NCBI RefSeq assembly: GCF_004123195.1
Contig: NZ_SDLI01000024.1
Coordinates: forward strand, 1-34,093
Length of the DNA stretch: 34,093 bases
From: Ammoniphilus sp. CFH 90114
GTDB lineage: Bacteria; Bacillota; Bacilli; Aneurinibacillales; RAOX-1
Direction of reading: 5' to 3'
A program made the position numbers and the translations under genes. Under the pieces are notes generated by a model. The model had not been told where the DNA came from. It worked only from the letters and a program-made list of their open reading frames with translations, and searched no databases. This document shows, in pieces, positions 24,439 through 32,462 of the stretch; positions within the stretch are counted from its first letter, which is position 1, and each line of letters starts with the position of its first letter.

Positions 24439-25632
24439 TTAGTACTTATGCTCTCCGATGATCACGCGTTTTCCGTTTTCAATCTTCTCAATAACCAGCT
24501 TTTGGTTTGCTTGCCCGTTTTCATTGAACGTAACAGGTCCCGTTACGACGGGGAATTCCTTAAGTGCCACCATCGCTTCTCTGAATTTCTCACGATCGCC
24601 GCCTCCTGAATTTTTGGCTGCTTCGGCAAAAATCTGCATGGCTCCATATCCGTTAGCCACCTGCATATCCGGGTTGATCCCGTACTTCGCTTTATAACGC
24701 TCGACCATATTCTTGGAATCCGGGAAGTAATCATAGGCTTCAGGTTCAAAGGTCCCAATATGAATCACACCCTCGGCAGCGGTACCAGCAAGCTCTACAA
24801 ATTTATCGTTGGCCAGTGCAGCTGTACCCATAATCTTGGCTTCGATCCCAAGATCGCGGATTTGCTTTACAATTTGAGCCGCTTCTGTAATCGTTCCTGA
24901 AATCAGCACACCATCAGGGGATAAATTCTTCATTTTGGTTAGTTGCGGATAGAAATCCTTATCGCCCGGCTTGTAGTATTCCATAGATACGACTTGGCTT
25001 GTGCCTATGTCCTTGACTTCTTTTTCGAAGATTTCTGCTGCTGTTCTTCCAAAATCCGTGTTTTCTGCAATCACGGCAATGTTTTTAAGTTGAAGCTCTT
25101 CTGTGGCGAATTTCGCTAGTACAGGGGCTTGCTGACCGTTATATAACGTATATCTAAACATATAGGGATGTCCTGGCTCCGTCACATTATCCGCTCCAGC
25201 AGCCGGTGTCATCTGAACGACTTTTTCTCTCTCGGTAATATCCCGCATAGCTAACGTATTCGAAGAGCTATGCGGACCAATGATAGCGGTTACTTTATCT
25301 TGTGTAATCAGCTTTTGGGTGGAGTTTACCGCTTCGGCTGGAATTCCTTTGTCATCTTCATAGATCACTTCAATTTTCAACCCTTCCATCCCGCCTTGTG
25401 TTTCGAGTTCCTCTAAGACCAAATCGATCCCTTGCTTAATCTGAGTGCCATAGTAAGCGGTTACCCCAGTTAGCGGAAGGACGGCTCCAATTTTAACCAC
25501 CTTACTGCCATTTTCCCCAGTTGACTGCTCGCCTGCGCCAACCTCTGTGGTGTTCGTCCCTCCGCATCCTGATACGACAACACTAAGCAACAAGGACAGC
25601 ATGGCAAGACCTTTGGCTTTCTTCTTCAACAT
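24439..25632 (-). CDS. livK: LIV/HAAT-type ABC transporter substrate-binding lipoprotein
   Basis: 397 aa, with AAGGAGG upstream. Residues 1-22 are a lipoprotein signal, with C23 lipidated (VVVSGC). The mature protein has the Leu/Ile/Val-binding fold: KIGAVLPLTGVTAYYGTQIKQGIDL at about 46-70, then IIGPHSSSNTLAM and IAVIAENTDFGRTAAEIF. The ligand is not determined by eye. It is the first gene of the importer and lies directly behind a LacI-type operator, so it belongs to the same regulon as the catabolic genes. By context the cargo may be an amide- or amine-bearing compound rather than an amino acid (inference). Confidence 0.93.
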   Translation of the reverse strand: MLKKKAKGLAMLSLLLSVVVSGCGGTNTTEVGAGEQSTGENGSKVVKIGAVLPLTGVTAYYGTQIKQGIDLVLEELETQGGMEGLKIEVIYEDDKGIPAEAVNSTQKLITQDKVTAIIGPHSSSNTLAMRDITEREKVVQMTPAAGADNVTEPGHPYMFRYTLYNGQQAPVLAKFATEELQLKNIAVIAENTDFGRTAAEIFEKEVKDIGTSQVVSMEYYKPGDKDFYPQLTKMKNLSPDGVLISGTITEAAQIVKQIRDLGIEAKIMGTAALANDKFVELAGTAAEGVIHIGTFEPEAYDYFPDSKNMVERYKAKYGINPDMQVANGYGAMQIFAEAAKNSGGGDREKFREAMVALKEFPVVTGPVTFNENGQANQKLVIEKIENGKRVIIGEHKY

Positions 25633-25647
25633 GTTTATTCCTCCTTA

Positions 25648-25677
25648 TTAGGTAAACGTTTAACTTAAACGGTTTAA
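25648..25677. promoter_or_regulatory. LacI-type operators in front of the importer genes
   Basis: GGTAAAC|GTTTAAC (central CG at 25657-25658), inside TTAGGTAAACGTTTAAC, is almost the reverse complement of the operator at 32345-32366. A second palindrome, TTAAAC-G-GTTTAA (25665-25677), follows directly. Together they lie 16 bp upstream of the livK start, close enough to block transcription or act as a roadblock. Confidence 0.7.
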
Positions 25678-25681
25678 ATTT

Positions 25682-25708
25682 GGCTCTGTCCGCAAACAGA
25701 GCCTTTTT
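25682..25708 (+). terminator. Hairpin with T-run on the plus strand between the SDR gene and livK
   Basis: GGCTCTGT (25682-25689) and ACAGAGCC (25696-25703) form a perfect 8-bp stem followed by TTTTT (25704-25708) on the plus strand. No plus-strand gene precedes it. On the minus strand the same stem lacks a U tract, so it is probably a weak boundary or processing hairpin between the catabolic genes and the importer. Confidence 0.5.
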
Positions 25709-25716
25709 ACCTCTAG

Positions 25717-26457
25717 TTATCGCCTTTGTGAAGTGGGACGGATGACCATTTCATTCAGAGACACCGAGAGGGGTTGTTCAATGGCAAAACGAATAGCTGC
25801 AGCCACGTCCTTCGGCATAAGCATTTGTTGTTGGCTGACTTGTTCATCGACTAGTCTTTTGGCCTCATCATCCGTGATCCCGTTTAGAATCTCCGTCTCT
25901 ACCGCCCCTGGGGAGATGAGCGTGGTTCGAATCTGTTGATTTACGCCTAATTCCTTGCGCAACCCTTCAGTGATTGCTCGAACGGCATGTTTGGTCGCAC
26001 TGTATACCACTCGAAAAGGGGTCGTATCATACCCTGCCACCGAGGAAACGTTAATGATGTGCCCCTCATTCTGCTTCTCCATATAAGGCAGGACCGCTGC
26101 GATACCATATAGAACCCCTTTGATATTGACGTCGATCATTTGATCCCACTCATCCACTCGAAGTTTGTTCAAGAAGGAAAAAGGACTAATTCCCGCGTTA
26201 TTAACCAGGATATCGACTCTACCGAATCTCTCGATCGTATGGGCTGCCAACGCTTCCATATCACGGCGAGAGGTCACATCCGTGACATGGTAACTTACAT
26301 CACCGCCGAGCGCTCTCATTTCCTCTTGGAATTGATGAAGCCGATCTTCCCTCCTGGCTGCCATCATCACGCGGATCCCATGATGAACCAATTCTCTCAC
26401 GGTCGCCTCCCCGATCCCACTGCTGGCTCCCGTTACAATAGCTACTTTGTTTGCCAT
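25717..26457 (-). CDS. SDR-family NAD(P)-dependent oxidoreductase
   Basis: 246 aa from the ATG at 26457, with AAGGAGGG upstream; the frame's earlier start at 26478 lies inside the preceding gene. It is a classical short-chain dehydrogenase: TGASSGIGE (cofactor loop, about 9-17), NNAG (about 87-90), and the catalytic S…YSATK set (S in INVSSVAG, then Y and K in VVYSATKHA). An AARR after the second strand suggests NADP preference. It starts 4 nt after the stop of the dimethylformamidase-like gene, so the two are coupled. It probably oxidises or reduces a hydroxyl or carbonyl of the pathway intermediate; the substrate is unknown. Confidence 0.92.
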   Translation of the reverse strand: MANKVAIVTGASSGIGEATVRELVHHGIRVMMAARREDRLHQFQEEMRALGGDVSYHVTDVTSRRDMEALAAHTIERFGRVDILVNNAGISPFSFLNKLRVDEWDQMIDVNIKGVLYGIAAVLPYMEKQNEGHIINVSSVAGYDTTPFRVVYSATKHAVRAITEGLRKELGVNQQIRTTLISPGAVETEILNGITDDEAKRLVDEQVSQQQMLMPKDVAAAIRFAIEQPLSVSLNEMVIRPTSQRR

Positions 26458-26461
26458 CGTT

Positions 26462-28045
26462 CTATCCCTCCTTGGCAAATCTCTTCATGACGTTGTCTGT
26501 AATTCTTTCGACGAATGGATTCTTCCCTTCTATTCCATAAGCCCATTCGGTTGCACCACCATTAAAAACATTTCCTTTTCCCTTAGAAAACTGAACCATC
26601 ATGGCATGCCCGTATCTAAACTTTTCTCGATTTTCCGGGGTATCAGCCCCTAATAGTTCCCTGGCAAAGGTATGCAATTCGCTATCCCCTACTTTTAGAT
26701 CCACATACCCTCGGTCTGTACGCTCCCCAGGACTGACAGGCGTCATCGCTAGAATCTCCATTCCTACAGGGGATCCATCCTTTCCCGTCGGGTATGGCAA
26801 ACCGTCCTTAACCTGGAAGTCACACCCATCGTTCTCATATCCAATGATGCCTTCTAGGTTTCCAAGTAGATCTCCGTATTCTAGTCCGGTTCCCTCGAAC
26901 GCCCAATGATCAGGACGATACACCGTATACCCAGCAGAACCTCTTGGGACGGACATGCCTGTTCGGGCGTATCCGCCACGGGTAAAAGAAATACCTGTTA
27001 GATGATTCTCAGGTCGTTGAATGACCTTAGAGGACCAAATCGAAGTCACATATTTCTCCTCAGGGGTTCCCATGACAGGATCTAGTTCGGTCGCTTTATG
27101 TTTATAACACACCATTCTTTTTCCCTCATCCTCGAATCGCACCTGCCAGAAGACGCTGTTACCAGAGAACATGGCGAGATTCCCGCCCTCCTCAATCCAA
27201 TTCTCTACCACATCTCTTTCCTTCCAAGACCAGTATTCATCATGACCGACGCTTAGGTACATCTGATAGGAATCGAGTAATCCCGGCTTCGAATCTAGAT
27301 CATACTGAATGGCGTAGTCTACTGAATACCCCTTCTCCTCCAACCACTTCACGAAGATCTCTTCCCAGCGCCCGATAAATCCAGAAGGTCCAGTCCAATA
27401 ATCCACTTCCGCTTCAATCGAGAAGGGGCGATAAGGCCGACCTTGCTCCTCCATCGGTGCCAGCTCTTTTCCTACAGGAAACATCATCCTCGGTGCGCCT
27501 GAAAGCTTACTTAACAATCCCGGTTCAAACGGCCGCAACAGGGAGGCCCCAGTGGAAACCTCTTGATGAAATTCGAAGACATCCTTACTAGAATAAAGAT
27601 TTCCACCTCCCCAACTGTTATAAGCTAAGTACGTATTGGTAGATAAAACGAAAAGGATCTTCGCATCCCTCCCCGGATGGGCGGAACGAACGACAAAGAA
27701 GTGCTCGGATTCGGCATATCGGCCTGATAACCCTTCCGCTCTTACGAGCACTTGATAGTAGCCTGACCTCCACTCTAGAGGGACTTGTAAAGTAAGGGAA
27801 ACGGGCCATTCACAACCGTACTCATTCGCTTTTTCCGGGATATCCTGCCACTCCGCAGCTAATTGGCTGCCTTCCCAAACCACTTCTCCCTTTAACCCTA
27901 TACGAGCGATGGTCATCGAATAGGAGGGACTTTGACTTGAAACATGAAAGGAAACCATCTCCCCTGGGGCATAGCTTAATTGATCCGTGTAGCACCAGAT
28001 GAGACCTTTACTTTCACTGCCTAACGCAGGGTTGATTTGACTCAT
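26462..28045 (-). CDS. N,N-dimethylformamidase large-subunit-like protein
   Basis: 527 aa, with GGGAGGAG upstream. The sequence matches the conserved region of the dimethylformamidase beta (large) subunit family: an N-terminal beta-sandwich (about 1-120), then STNTYLAYNSWGGGNLY (135-151), VGHDEYWSWKERD (266-278) and MFSGNSVFWQVRFE (292-305), with a C-terminal GNVFNGGATEW. In the characterised Paracoccus enzyme this subunit holds a mononuclear iron ligated by two tyrosines and a glutamate. Y271 in GHDEYW is a candidate ligand here, but I cannot assign all three. No gene for the small alpha subunit is nearby. It overlaps the epimerase gene by 32 nt. By family it may hydrolyse a small amide (C-N bond); the actual substrate is unknown. 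Confidence 0.82.
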   Translation of the reverse strand: MSQINPALGSESKGLIWCYTDQLSYAPGEMVSFHVSSQSPSYSMTIARIGLKGEVVWEGSQLAAEWQDIPEKANEYGCEWPVSLTLQVPLEWRSGYYQVLVRAEGLSGRYAESEHFFVVRSAHPGRDAKILFVLSTNTYLAYNSWGGGNLYSSKDVFEFHQEVSTGASLLRPFEPGLLSKLSGAPRMMFPVGKELAPMEEQGRPYRPFSIEAEVDYWTGPSGFIGRWEEIFVKWLEEKGYSVDYAIQYDLDSKPGLLDSYQMYLSVGHDEYWSWKERDVVENWIEEGGNLAMFSGNSVFWQVRFEDEGKRMVCYKHKATELDPVMGTPEEKYVTSIWSSKVIQRPENHLTGISFTRGGYARTGMSVPRGSAGYTVYRPDHWAFEGTGLEYGDLLGNLEGIIGYENDGCDFQVKDGLPYPTGKDGSPVGMEILAMTPVSPGERTDRGYVDLKVGDSELHTFARELLGADTPENREKFRYGHAMMVQFSKGKGNVFNGGATEWAYGIEGKNPFVERITDNVMKRFAKEG

Positions 28046-28898
28046 GAACCGGACTCTCCTCCCTCTTTATGTTATCTTCTATTGATTTTAGATAAGTAAG
28101 GCCTTGTTTCGCCGTTTCGCTAGGATCCTGATCGTACAGACATTCGAGTGAAACATACCCGTCGTACCCTATCTGTTTTAACACCTCGATAATCGAAGCA
28201 AAGTTGATATGCCCCATTCCTGGTGCTCGTCGATTACTGTCCGCCACGTGAACATATCCGAGCTGATCTTGGCAGGAGAGAATGCTTTCCACAAAATCCG
28301 TTTCTTCTATATTCATATGGAAGGTGTCAATATGAATCTTCAGAAACTCGCTTCCTACTTCTTCTATCAGCTTCGCGGTTTCCTCAATCGTATTGAGGTA
28401 ATTGACTTCATACCGATTAATCACCTCTATGGCAAGAACCACACCTTTCTCTTGGGCATAGTCCGTTAATTGAGTTAAGCTATCCACTAGATATTGCTTA
28501 TATTTGCTAGAGACCTCTAAATCCGGGATATTCCCACGCATATACCCAATGATCACCATACACTCTAATTGCTCCGCTAAATCAATACACGCTTTCAACC
28601 GTTGGACGGCCTTGGCCCTCCCTTCATCGGAATCATCGATTAACGATAATCGATCGAGGGTATACCCCATGCCCGTCACGAAGGCTGAAATGGAAAAGCC
28701 CATCCTATCGCAATATGCCTTTAGCTGCTCCCCATCCACTTCATTCGGATCGTTGATATGCCACTCGATAGCGTCGTACCCTATCGTTTTAGCTAGATCT
28801 ATACTTTGATAGAGGTCGCCCTTGAATAATACAGGGGCAGCTCGGTGGACACGTTCCCCTCCCCCTGTCACGGCATAGTTTAGGCGCTTAGTGATCAT
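28014..28898 (-). CDS. Sugar-phosphate isomerase/epimerase family (ketose 3-epimerase-like TIM barrel)
   Basis: 294 aa from the ATG at 28898 (GGGGG upstream), overlapping the aminotransferase by 11 nt; the frame's start at 28946 lies well inside that gene. It is a xylose-isomerase-like TIM barrel. The divalent-metal quartet is E158 (LAIEVI), D191 (HIDTFH), H217 (GYVHVAD) and E252 (SLECL), with H194 and R223 alongside. From memory, these match Pseudomonas cichorii D-tagatose 3-epimerase residues E152, D185, H211, E246, H188 and R217 with the same +6 offset each time. So a 3-epimerase or aldose-ketose isomerase acting on a free ketose-like substrate is likely. It stands between the aminotransferase and the formamidase-like gene. 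Confidence 0.88.
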   Translation of the reverse strand: MITKRLNYAVTGGGERVHRAAPVLFKGDLYQSIDLAKTIGYDAIEWHINDPNEVDGEQLKAYCDRMGFSISAFVTGMGYTLDRLSLIDDSDEGRAKAVQRLKACIDLAEQLECMVIIGYMRGNIPDLEVSSKYKQYLVDSLTQLTDYAQEKGVVLAIEVINRYEVNYLNTIEETAKLIEEVGSEFLKIHIDTFHMNIEETDFVESILSCQDQLGYVHVADSNRRAPGMGHINFASIIEVLKQIGYDGYVSLECLYDQDPSETAKQGLTYLKSIEDNIKREESPVHESNQPCVRQ

Positions 28899-30234
28899 GT
28901 AGACCCCCATTGAGTACGATGGAGATCGCTTCATCCAAAAGATCAAGACCTGCTTCCAAAGCTTCTTCCTCTATCACTAGTGGCGGCATTAATCTCAACA
29001 CATTCCCATGAAGTCCTGTTGGAGCAATCACTGCCAATCCGAGGTGAATCGCTTGCATGGCAATCGCTCGGGCCGTTTCTGGGTCCGGCTCACGACCTTC
29101 GCGGCTTTTCACGACTTCAATACCGGATACCAAACCGATCGAACGGGCTTCACCAATGATCCGATATTTTTCAACTAAGGTCTGGAATCTTTGGGCCATT
29201 CGTTCCCCTAGTCTCGCTGCTCGCTCAGGTAGCCGTTCCTCTACGATTACGTCAATCGTGGCCATAGCCGCTGCACAAGATAAGGGATTCCCGCCATAGG
29301 TACTTGTCATCGTTCCAGGAGGAAGATGATCCATAATCGAATCACGCCCAACAACCGCACTGGTCGGAACTCCACTCGATATCCCCTTTGCTAAGCAGAC
29401 TAGATCTGGAAGAATGCCATAATGCTCGAAGCCAAACATCTTGCCCGTTCGACCAAACCCCGCTTGCACCTCATCCATAATTAATAGGATATCGTGGCGA
29501 TCACAAAACTCCCTGACCCCCTGCACAAACTTTACCGATGGCACGACACAGCCGCCGGATCCTAGGTAGGATTCCATGATAACAGCGGCTATATTTCCCG
29601 TGGAGGCGGTGTGTAGAATTTGCTCCATATACTGAAGCGTATGCTCATCGCATTGATCATGAGGTTGGCTGAAGGTGCAGCGATAAGGATACGGAAAAGG
29701 CACGTGAAGGATATTGGACGCTTGAGGTCCGCATCCGCTCTTCACCTTTTTAATTCCCCCTAGACTCATTGTCAGATGCGTTCTCCCATGGAAGGAACCA
29801 TGAAAACTAATAATCTCACTTTTTCCCGTTTTGGCACGGGCAAACTTAATGGCGGCTTCAATCGCCTCTGACCCCGTAGTCAGCAACAATACTCGGTTTA
29901 ATTCTTCGGGAAACAGATTCACTATTTTTTCGGCAAGCTCGGCTCGCAGATGATGGGAGGAATCGTAGGAGTTCAAGAACTTTCCTGCTTGCTCTTGTAT
30001 GGCCGCTACAACCTTAGGGTGGGAGTGCCCGACATTCGAAACCAGAATGCCAGAGGTAAAATCAATATACTCATTCCCATCGACATCGATAATCGTAGCT
30101 CCATAAGCTTCCTTCCAAACAAGCGGAGTCGAGGAACAAGCGGACCTAGGAATATAGTTTTTTTCTTTTTGAATAATTTCTTGCGCTTTAGGGCCAGGTG
30201 GTGCGACAACCATCTTAGAAAATGCCGTCTTCAT
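28888..30234 (-). CDS. Class III (PLP-dependent) aminotransferase
   Basis: 448 aa from the ATG at 30234, preceded by GGAGGG at 9-nt spacing; the start at 30261 precedes that site. It is a fold-type I aminotransferase of the omega-amino/4-aminobutyrate group. PLP-binding features are TTGSEAIEAA (about 119-128), the ring-stacking FHGSFHG, D254 in LIMDEVQ, and the Schiff-base lysine K283 in CLAKGISSG. Class III enzymes act on terminal amines or amines distant from a carboxylate (GABA, beta-alanine, taurine, ornithine) and some amino sugars. It sits between the split transketolase and the epimerase, so it may turn an amino group of the substrate into a carbonyl before isomerisation and C-C cleavage (inference). 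Confidence 0.93.
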   Translation of the reverse strand: MKTAFSKMVVAPPGPKAQEIIQKEKNYIPRSACSSTPLVWKEAYGATIIDVDGNEYIDFTSGILVSNVGHSHPKVVAAIQEQAGKFLNSYDSSHHLRAELAEKIVNLFPEELNRVLLLTTGSEAIEAAIKFARAKTGKSEIISFHGSFHGRTHLTMSLGGIKKVKSGCGPQASNILHVPFPYPYRCTFSQPHDQCDEHTLQYMEQILHTASTGNIAAVIMESYLGSGGCVVPSVKFVQGVREFCDRHDILLIMDEVQAGFGRTGKMFGFEHYGILPDLVCLAKGISSGVPTSAVVGRDSIMDHLPPGTMTSTYGGNPLSCAAAMATIDVIVEERLPERAARLGERMAQRFQTLVEKYRIIGEARSIGLVSGIEVVKSREGREPDPETARAIAMQAIHLGLAVIAPTGLHGNVLRLMPPLVIEEEALEAGLDLLDEAISIVLNGGLHDH

Positions 30235-30343
30235 GATTAGATTCCCTCCAACTTGAGTCATTCGCTCGATATGACATGAATTGCAATATTTTGGTTTATT
30301 TTGTCATTTTAAGGTATTAGGATTCATTTTAATAGAAAAAGTT

Positions 30344-31306
30344 TTACCCTCTTTTCCTAGCCATGACTTTTAACACCGCATTCGCTACGTGTACCGGAGT
30401 AAGTCCGTACTTATCCAATAAAGCATCATTAGACCCTGACTCTGTATTTTTATCTTGCACTCCCACTCTCTCCATGGGAGTTGGCCAGTGCTCTCCTAAT
30501 ACTTCCGATACCGCACTTCCAAGCCCTCCATAGATGTTGTGCTCCTCCGCTGTCACGATGGCGCCCGTTGTTCTCGCCGCTGCGACGACCGCTTCGATAT
30601 CGATCGGTTTAACAGATGGCATATGGAGCACGGCAGCAGATATCCCTTGCTGTTCCAATAGATAAGCGGCGATAAGAGAACGACTCGTCTGCGTCCCCGT
30701 CGAGATGATCGTCACATCGTTACCTTCTCGCAGCAGGACTCCTTTTCCGATTTGGAATTCGTACTCGGCTTGATCAAACAGAATCGGGTAAGGATCTCTC
30801 GCCAAACGAATGTACACCGGCCCTTCATACTTGTAGGCAAAATCCATCATCTTCTCGAGTTCTACAGCATCCGCAGGGGCCAACACCACCATGTTCGGCA
30901 GACTCCTCATGATGGCCATGTCTTCAATCCCCTGATGAGTTTTTCCTGTGCAACCATTGAGAAGTCCACTATAAGCTCCTACCATTTTCACATTAAGCTT
31001 AGGCTGACTAATGGATACAACAATCGGGTCAAGCGCCCGCTTGACGATAAAGGCGGCAAAAGAGCACACCCAAGGCTGAAAGCCAACGGCTGCAAGGCCA
31101 GCTGCGACACCTAGCATATTCTGCTCAGCAATGCCCATCTGCAGGAACTGCTTCGCGTTGTTTTCTGCCACTTTATCTAGCTTCGTTGAGTTCGCTAAGT
31201 CCCCATCTAGCGCCAACACTCTCGTATCTGCTTGAGATAAAGCTAGTAATTTCTGCCCGAATAGATCCCGCATGGACACCATATGATTTTTCTCCAACGT
31301 TACCAC
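30344..31306 (-). CDS. Transketolase C-terminal subunit
   Basis: 320 aa from a GTG directly abutting the stop of the N-terminal subunit (TAGGTG), with GAGGGGG 8 nt upstream. It carries the pyrimidine-binding and C-terminal domains of transketolase: LALDGDLANST, then the catalytic-glutamate motif MGIAEQNM (about 57-64), VCSFAAF, and GKTHQGIEDMAIMRSLPNM. With the N-terminal half it forms a thiamine-diphosphate enzyme that transfers two-carbon ketol units. It is followed after 109 nt by the aminotransferase gene; that gap has no clear terminator or operator. Confidence 0.94.
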   Translation of the reverse strand: MVTLEKNHMVSMRDLFGQKLLALSQADTRVLALDGDLANSTKLDKVAENNAKQFLQMGIAEQNMLGVAAGLAAVGFQPWVCSFAAFIVKRALDPIVVSISQPKLNVKMVGAYSGLLNGCTGKTHQGIEDMAIMRSLPNMVVLAPADAVELEKMMDFAYKYEGPVYIRLARDPYPILFDQAEYEFQIGKGVLLREGNDVTIISTGTQTSRSLIAAYLLEQQGISAAVLHMPSVKPIDIEAVVAAARTTGAIVTAEEHNIYGGLGSAVSEVLGEHWPTPMERVGVQDKNTESGSNDALLDKYGLTPVHVANAVLKVMARKRG

Positions 31307-32164
31307 CTACACGACCCCCTCAGCCAATTCTTCTAACGCTGCCTGAAGCTCAGGATCAGTAGGGACCCTGGAGTGCCATAGATATTGGCCTTCCATAAAA
31401 CTAACACCCTTCCCCTTCACCGTATGAGCAATAATAATCGTAGGCTTGCCTTTGACTCCTTTTGCTTCACGGAAAGCTCGGAGGATCTGCAACATATCGT
31501 GGCCATCTATGCTGATCACATGGAAGCCAAAAGCCTTCCATCTCTCCGCTGGCTCCAACACGGGTATTTCTCTTTCTTTCCCCTCCGTTCCCGGCCATCC
31601 GTATTGCTGTAATCCGTTATAATCAAGAACGACCGTCAAATTGTCCAACTTATATTTCACAGCCGTATCCGCCGCTTCCCACACCTGACCCTCTTGCGTT
31701 TCCCCGTCGCCTACCATGCAGTAGGTATGAAAGGATGAACCTTCGAGCTTAGAGCCTAAAGCAATTCCCACCGCATTCGAGATCCCGATCCCGAGCGAGC
31801 CGGTAGACATATCTAAACCCGGTAACACGGTCATATCCGGATGCGCCTGAAGTCGGGAGTTGATTTTATCGAAGGTCTCCAGCTCTGCTTTTGAAAAATA
31901 CCCTCTTTCGGCAAGCGTACAATACAACGCAATCGCGGAGTGCCCTTTAGACAGGACAAAGCGGTCCCGCATCACATCCTTCGGATTGTCTGGATCGATT
32001 TTCATGACTTCAAAATACAGGGCAGTTAGAAGATCCGTTGCAGAAAGAGGCCCTCCCAAATGTCCAGCCTGTGCCCTGTAAACCGTCCTGATAATATTCC
32101 TCCGAATCTCCCTTGCCGTTTTCACAAGCTCTGTTACCTGCATCTCATCTCTATGTTGATCCAC
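31307..32164 (-). CDS. Transketolase N-terminal subunit
   Basis: 285 aa from a GTG at 32164, with GAGGGAGAGGG 7 nt upstream. It has the diphosphate-binding half of transketolase: GHLGGPLSATDLL (34-46), SKGH, GSLGIGISNAVGIA, and the ThDP/metal motif GDGETQEGQ (152-160) ending with DYNGLQ, plus HTVKGKG. Split transketolases are common in dedicated catabolic clusters rather than in the central pentose phosphate pathway. No kinase for making a phosphorylated ketose is encoded nearby, so either the substrate enters phosphorylated metabolism elsewhere or the enzyme uses an unphosphorylated donor. It is the first gene of the operon, behind a promoter with two operators. Confidence 0.94.
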   Translation of the reverse strand: MDQHRDEMQVTELVKTAREIRRNIIRTVYRAQAGHLGGPLSATDLLTALYFEVMKIDPDNPKDVMRDRFVLSKGHSAIALYCTLAERGYFSKAELETFDKINSRLQAHPDMTVLPGLDMSTGSLGIGISNAVGIALGSKLEGSSFHTYCMVGDGETQEGQVWEAADTAVKYKLDNLTVVLDYNGLQQYGWPGTEGKEREIPVLEPAERWKAFGFHVISIDGHDMLQILRAFREAKGVKGKPTIIIAHTVKGKGVSFMEGQYLWHSRVPTDPELQAALEELAEGVV

Positions 32165-32223
32165 GAATACACCCTCTCCCTCGTTTTATTTCGTCTCCTT
32201 ATTTATACGAGCATGAACACACT

Positions 32224-32246
32224 TTAAGGTAAACGATTACTTTAAT
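32224..32246. promoter_or_regulatory. LacI-type operator, distal site
   Basis: AAGGTAAAC|GATTACTTT, with a central CG at 32234-32235, is an imperfect palindrome of the same kind as the sites at 32345 and 25648. Its centre is 120 bp from that of the 32345-32366 site. A spacing of that size would permit repression by DNA looping (inference). Confidence 0.6.
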
Positions 32247-32344
32247 TAACCTGAGAATATCCCGATAAAGATGGATACACTCCTTTGAAAAGGCTGGGTT
32301 TCCACCTTTGCACCCCTAAATGTTGCTGTGTTTACACTAATAAT

Positions 32345-32366
32345 TAGGTTAAACGTTTACCTTAAT
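32345..32366. promoter_or_regulatory. LacI-type operator overlapping the transcription start
   Basis: TTAGGTTAAAC|GTTTACCTTAA: two 11-nt halves, nearly palindromic around the central CG at 32354-32355. It begins 4 bp downstream of the -10 box, so a bound repressor would cover the start site. Confidence 0.75.
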
Positions 32367-32370
32367 TTAG

Positions 32371-32399
32371 AGTATATTATAACCTTGTTGAATTTTCAA
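32371..32399 (-). promoter_or_regulatory. Sigma-A promoter of the catabolic operon
   Basis: On the minus strand: -35 TTGAAA (32394-32399), exactly 17 nt, then -10 TATACT (32371-32376), inside the run TATAATATACT. Predicted start is near 32364, giving a 5' UTR of about 200 nt that holds both LacI-type operators. Confidence 0.75.
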
Positions 32400-32462
32400 T
32401 ACAATCTGATAAAAAAATTCCCTCATTTCACCACTCCACCGGCAGGAAAGCAACAACGCAGG

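Noticed and set aside
32224-32345. Possible TPP riboswitch ahead of the transketolase genes (an AGGGGTGC word on the minus strand)
   Set aside because: The other required core (CTGAGA and the ACCC…GAACCTGAT helix) is absent on that strand; the CTGAGA nearby is on the opposite strand.
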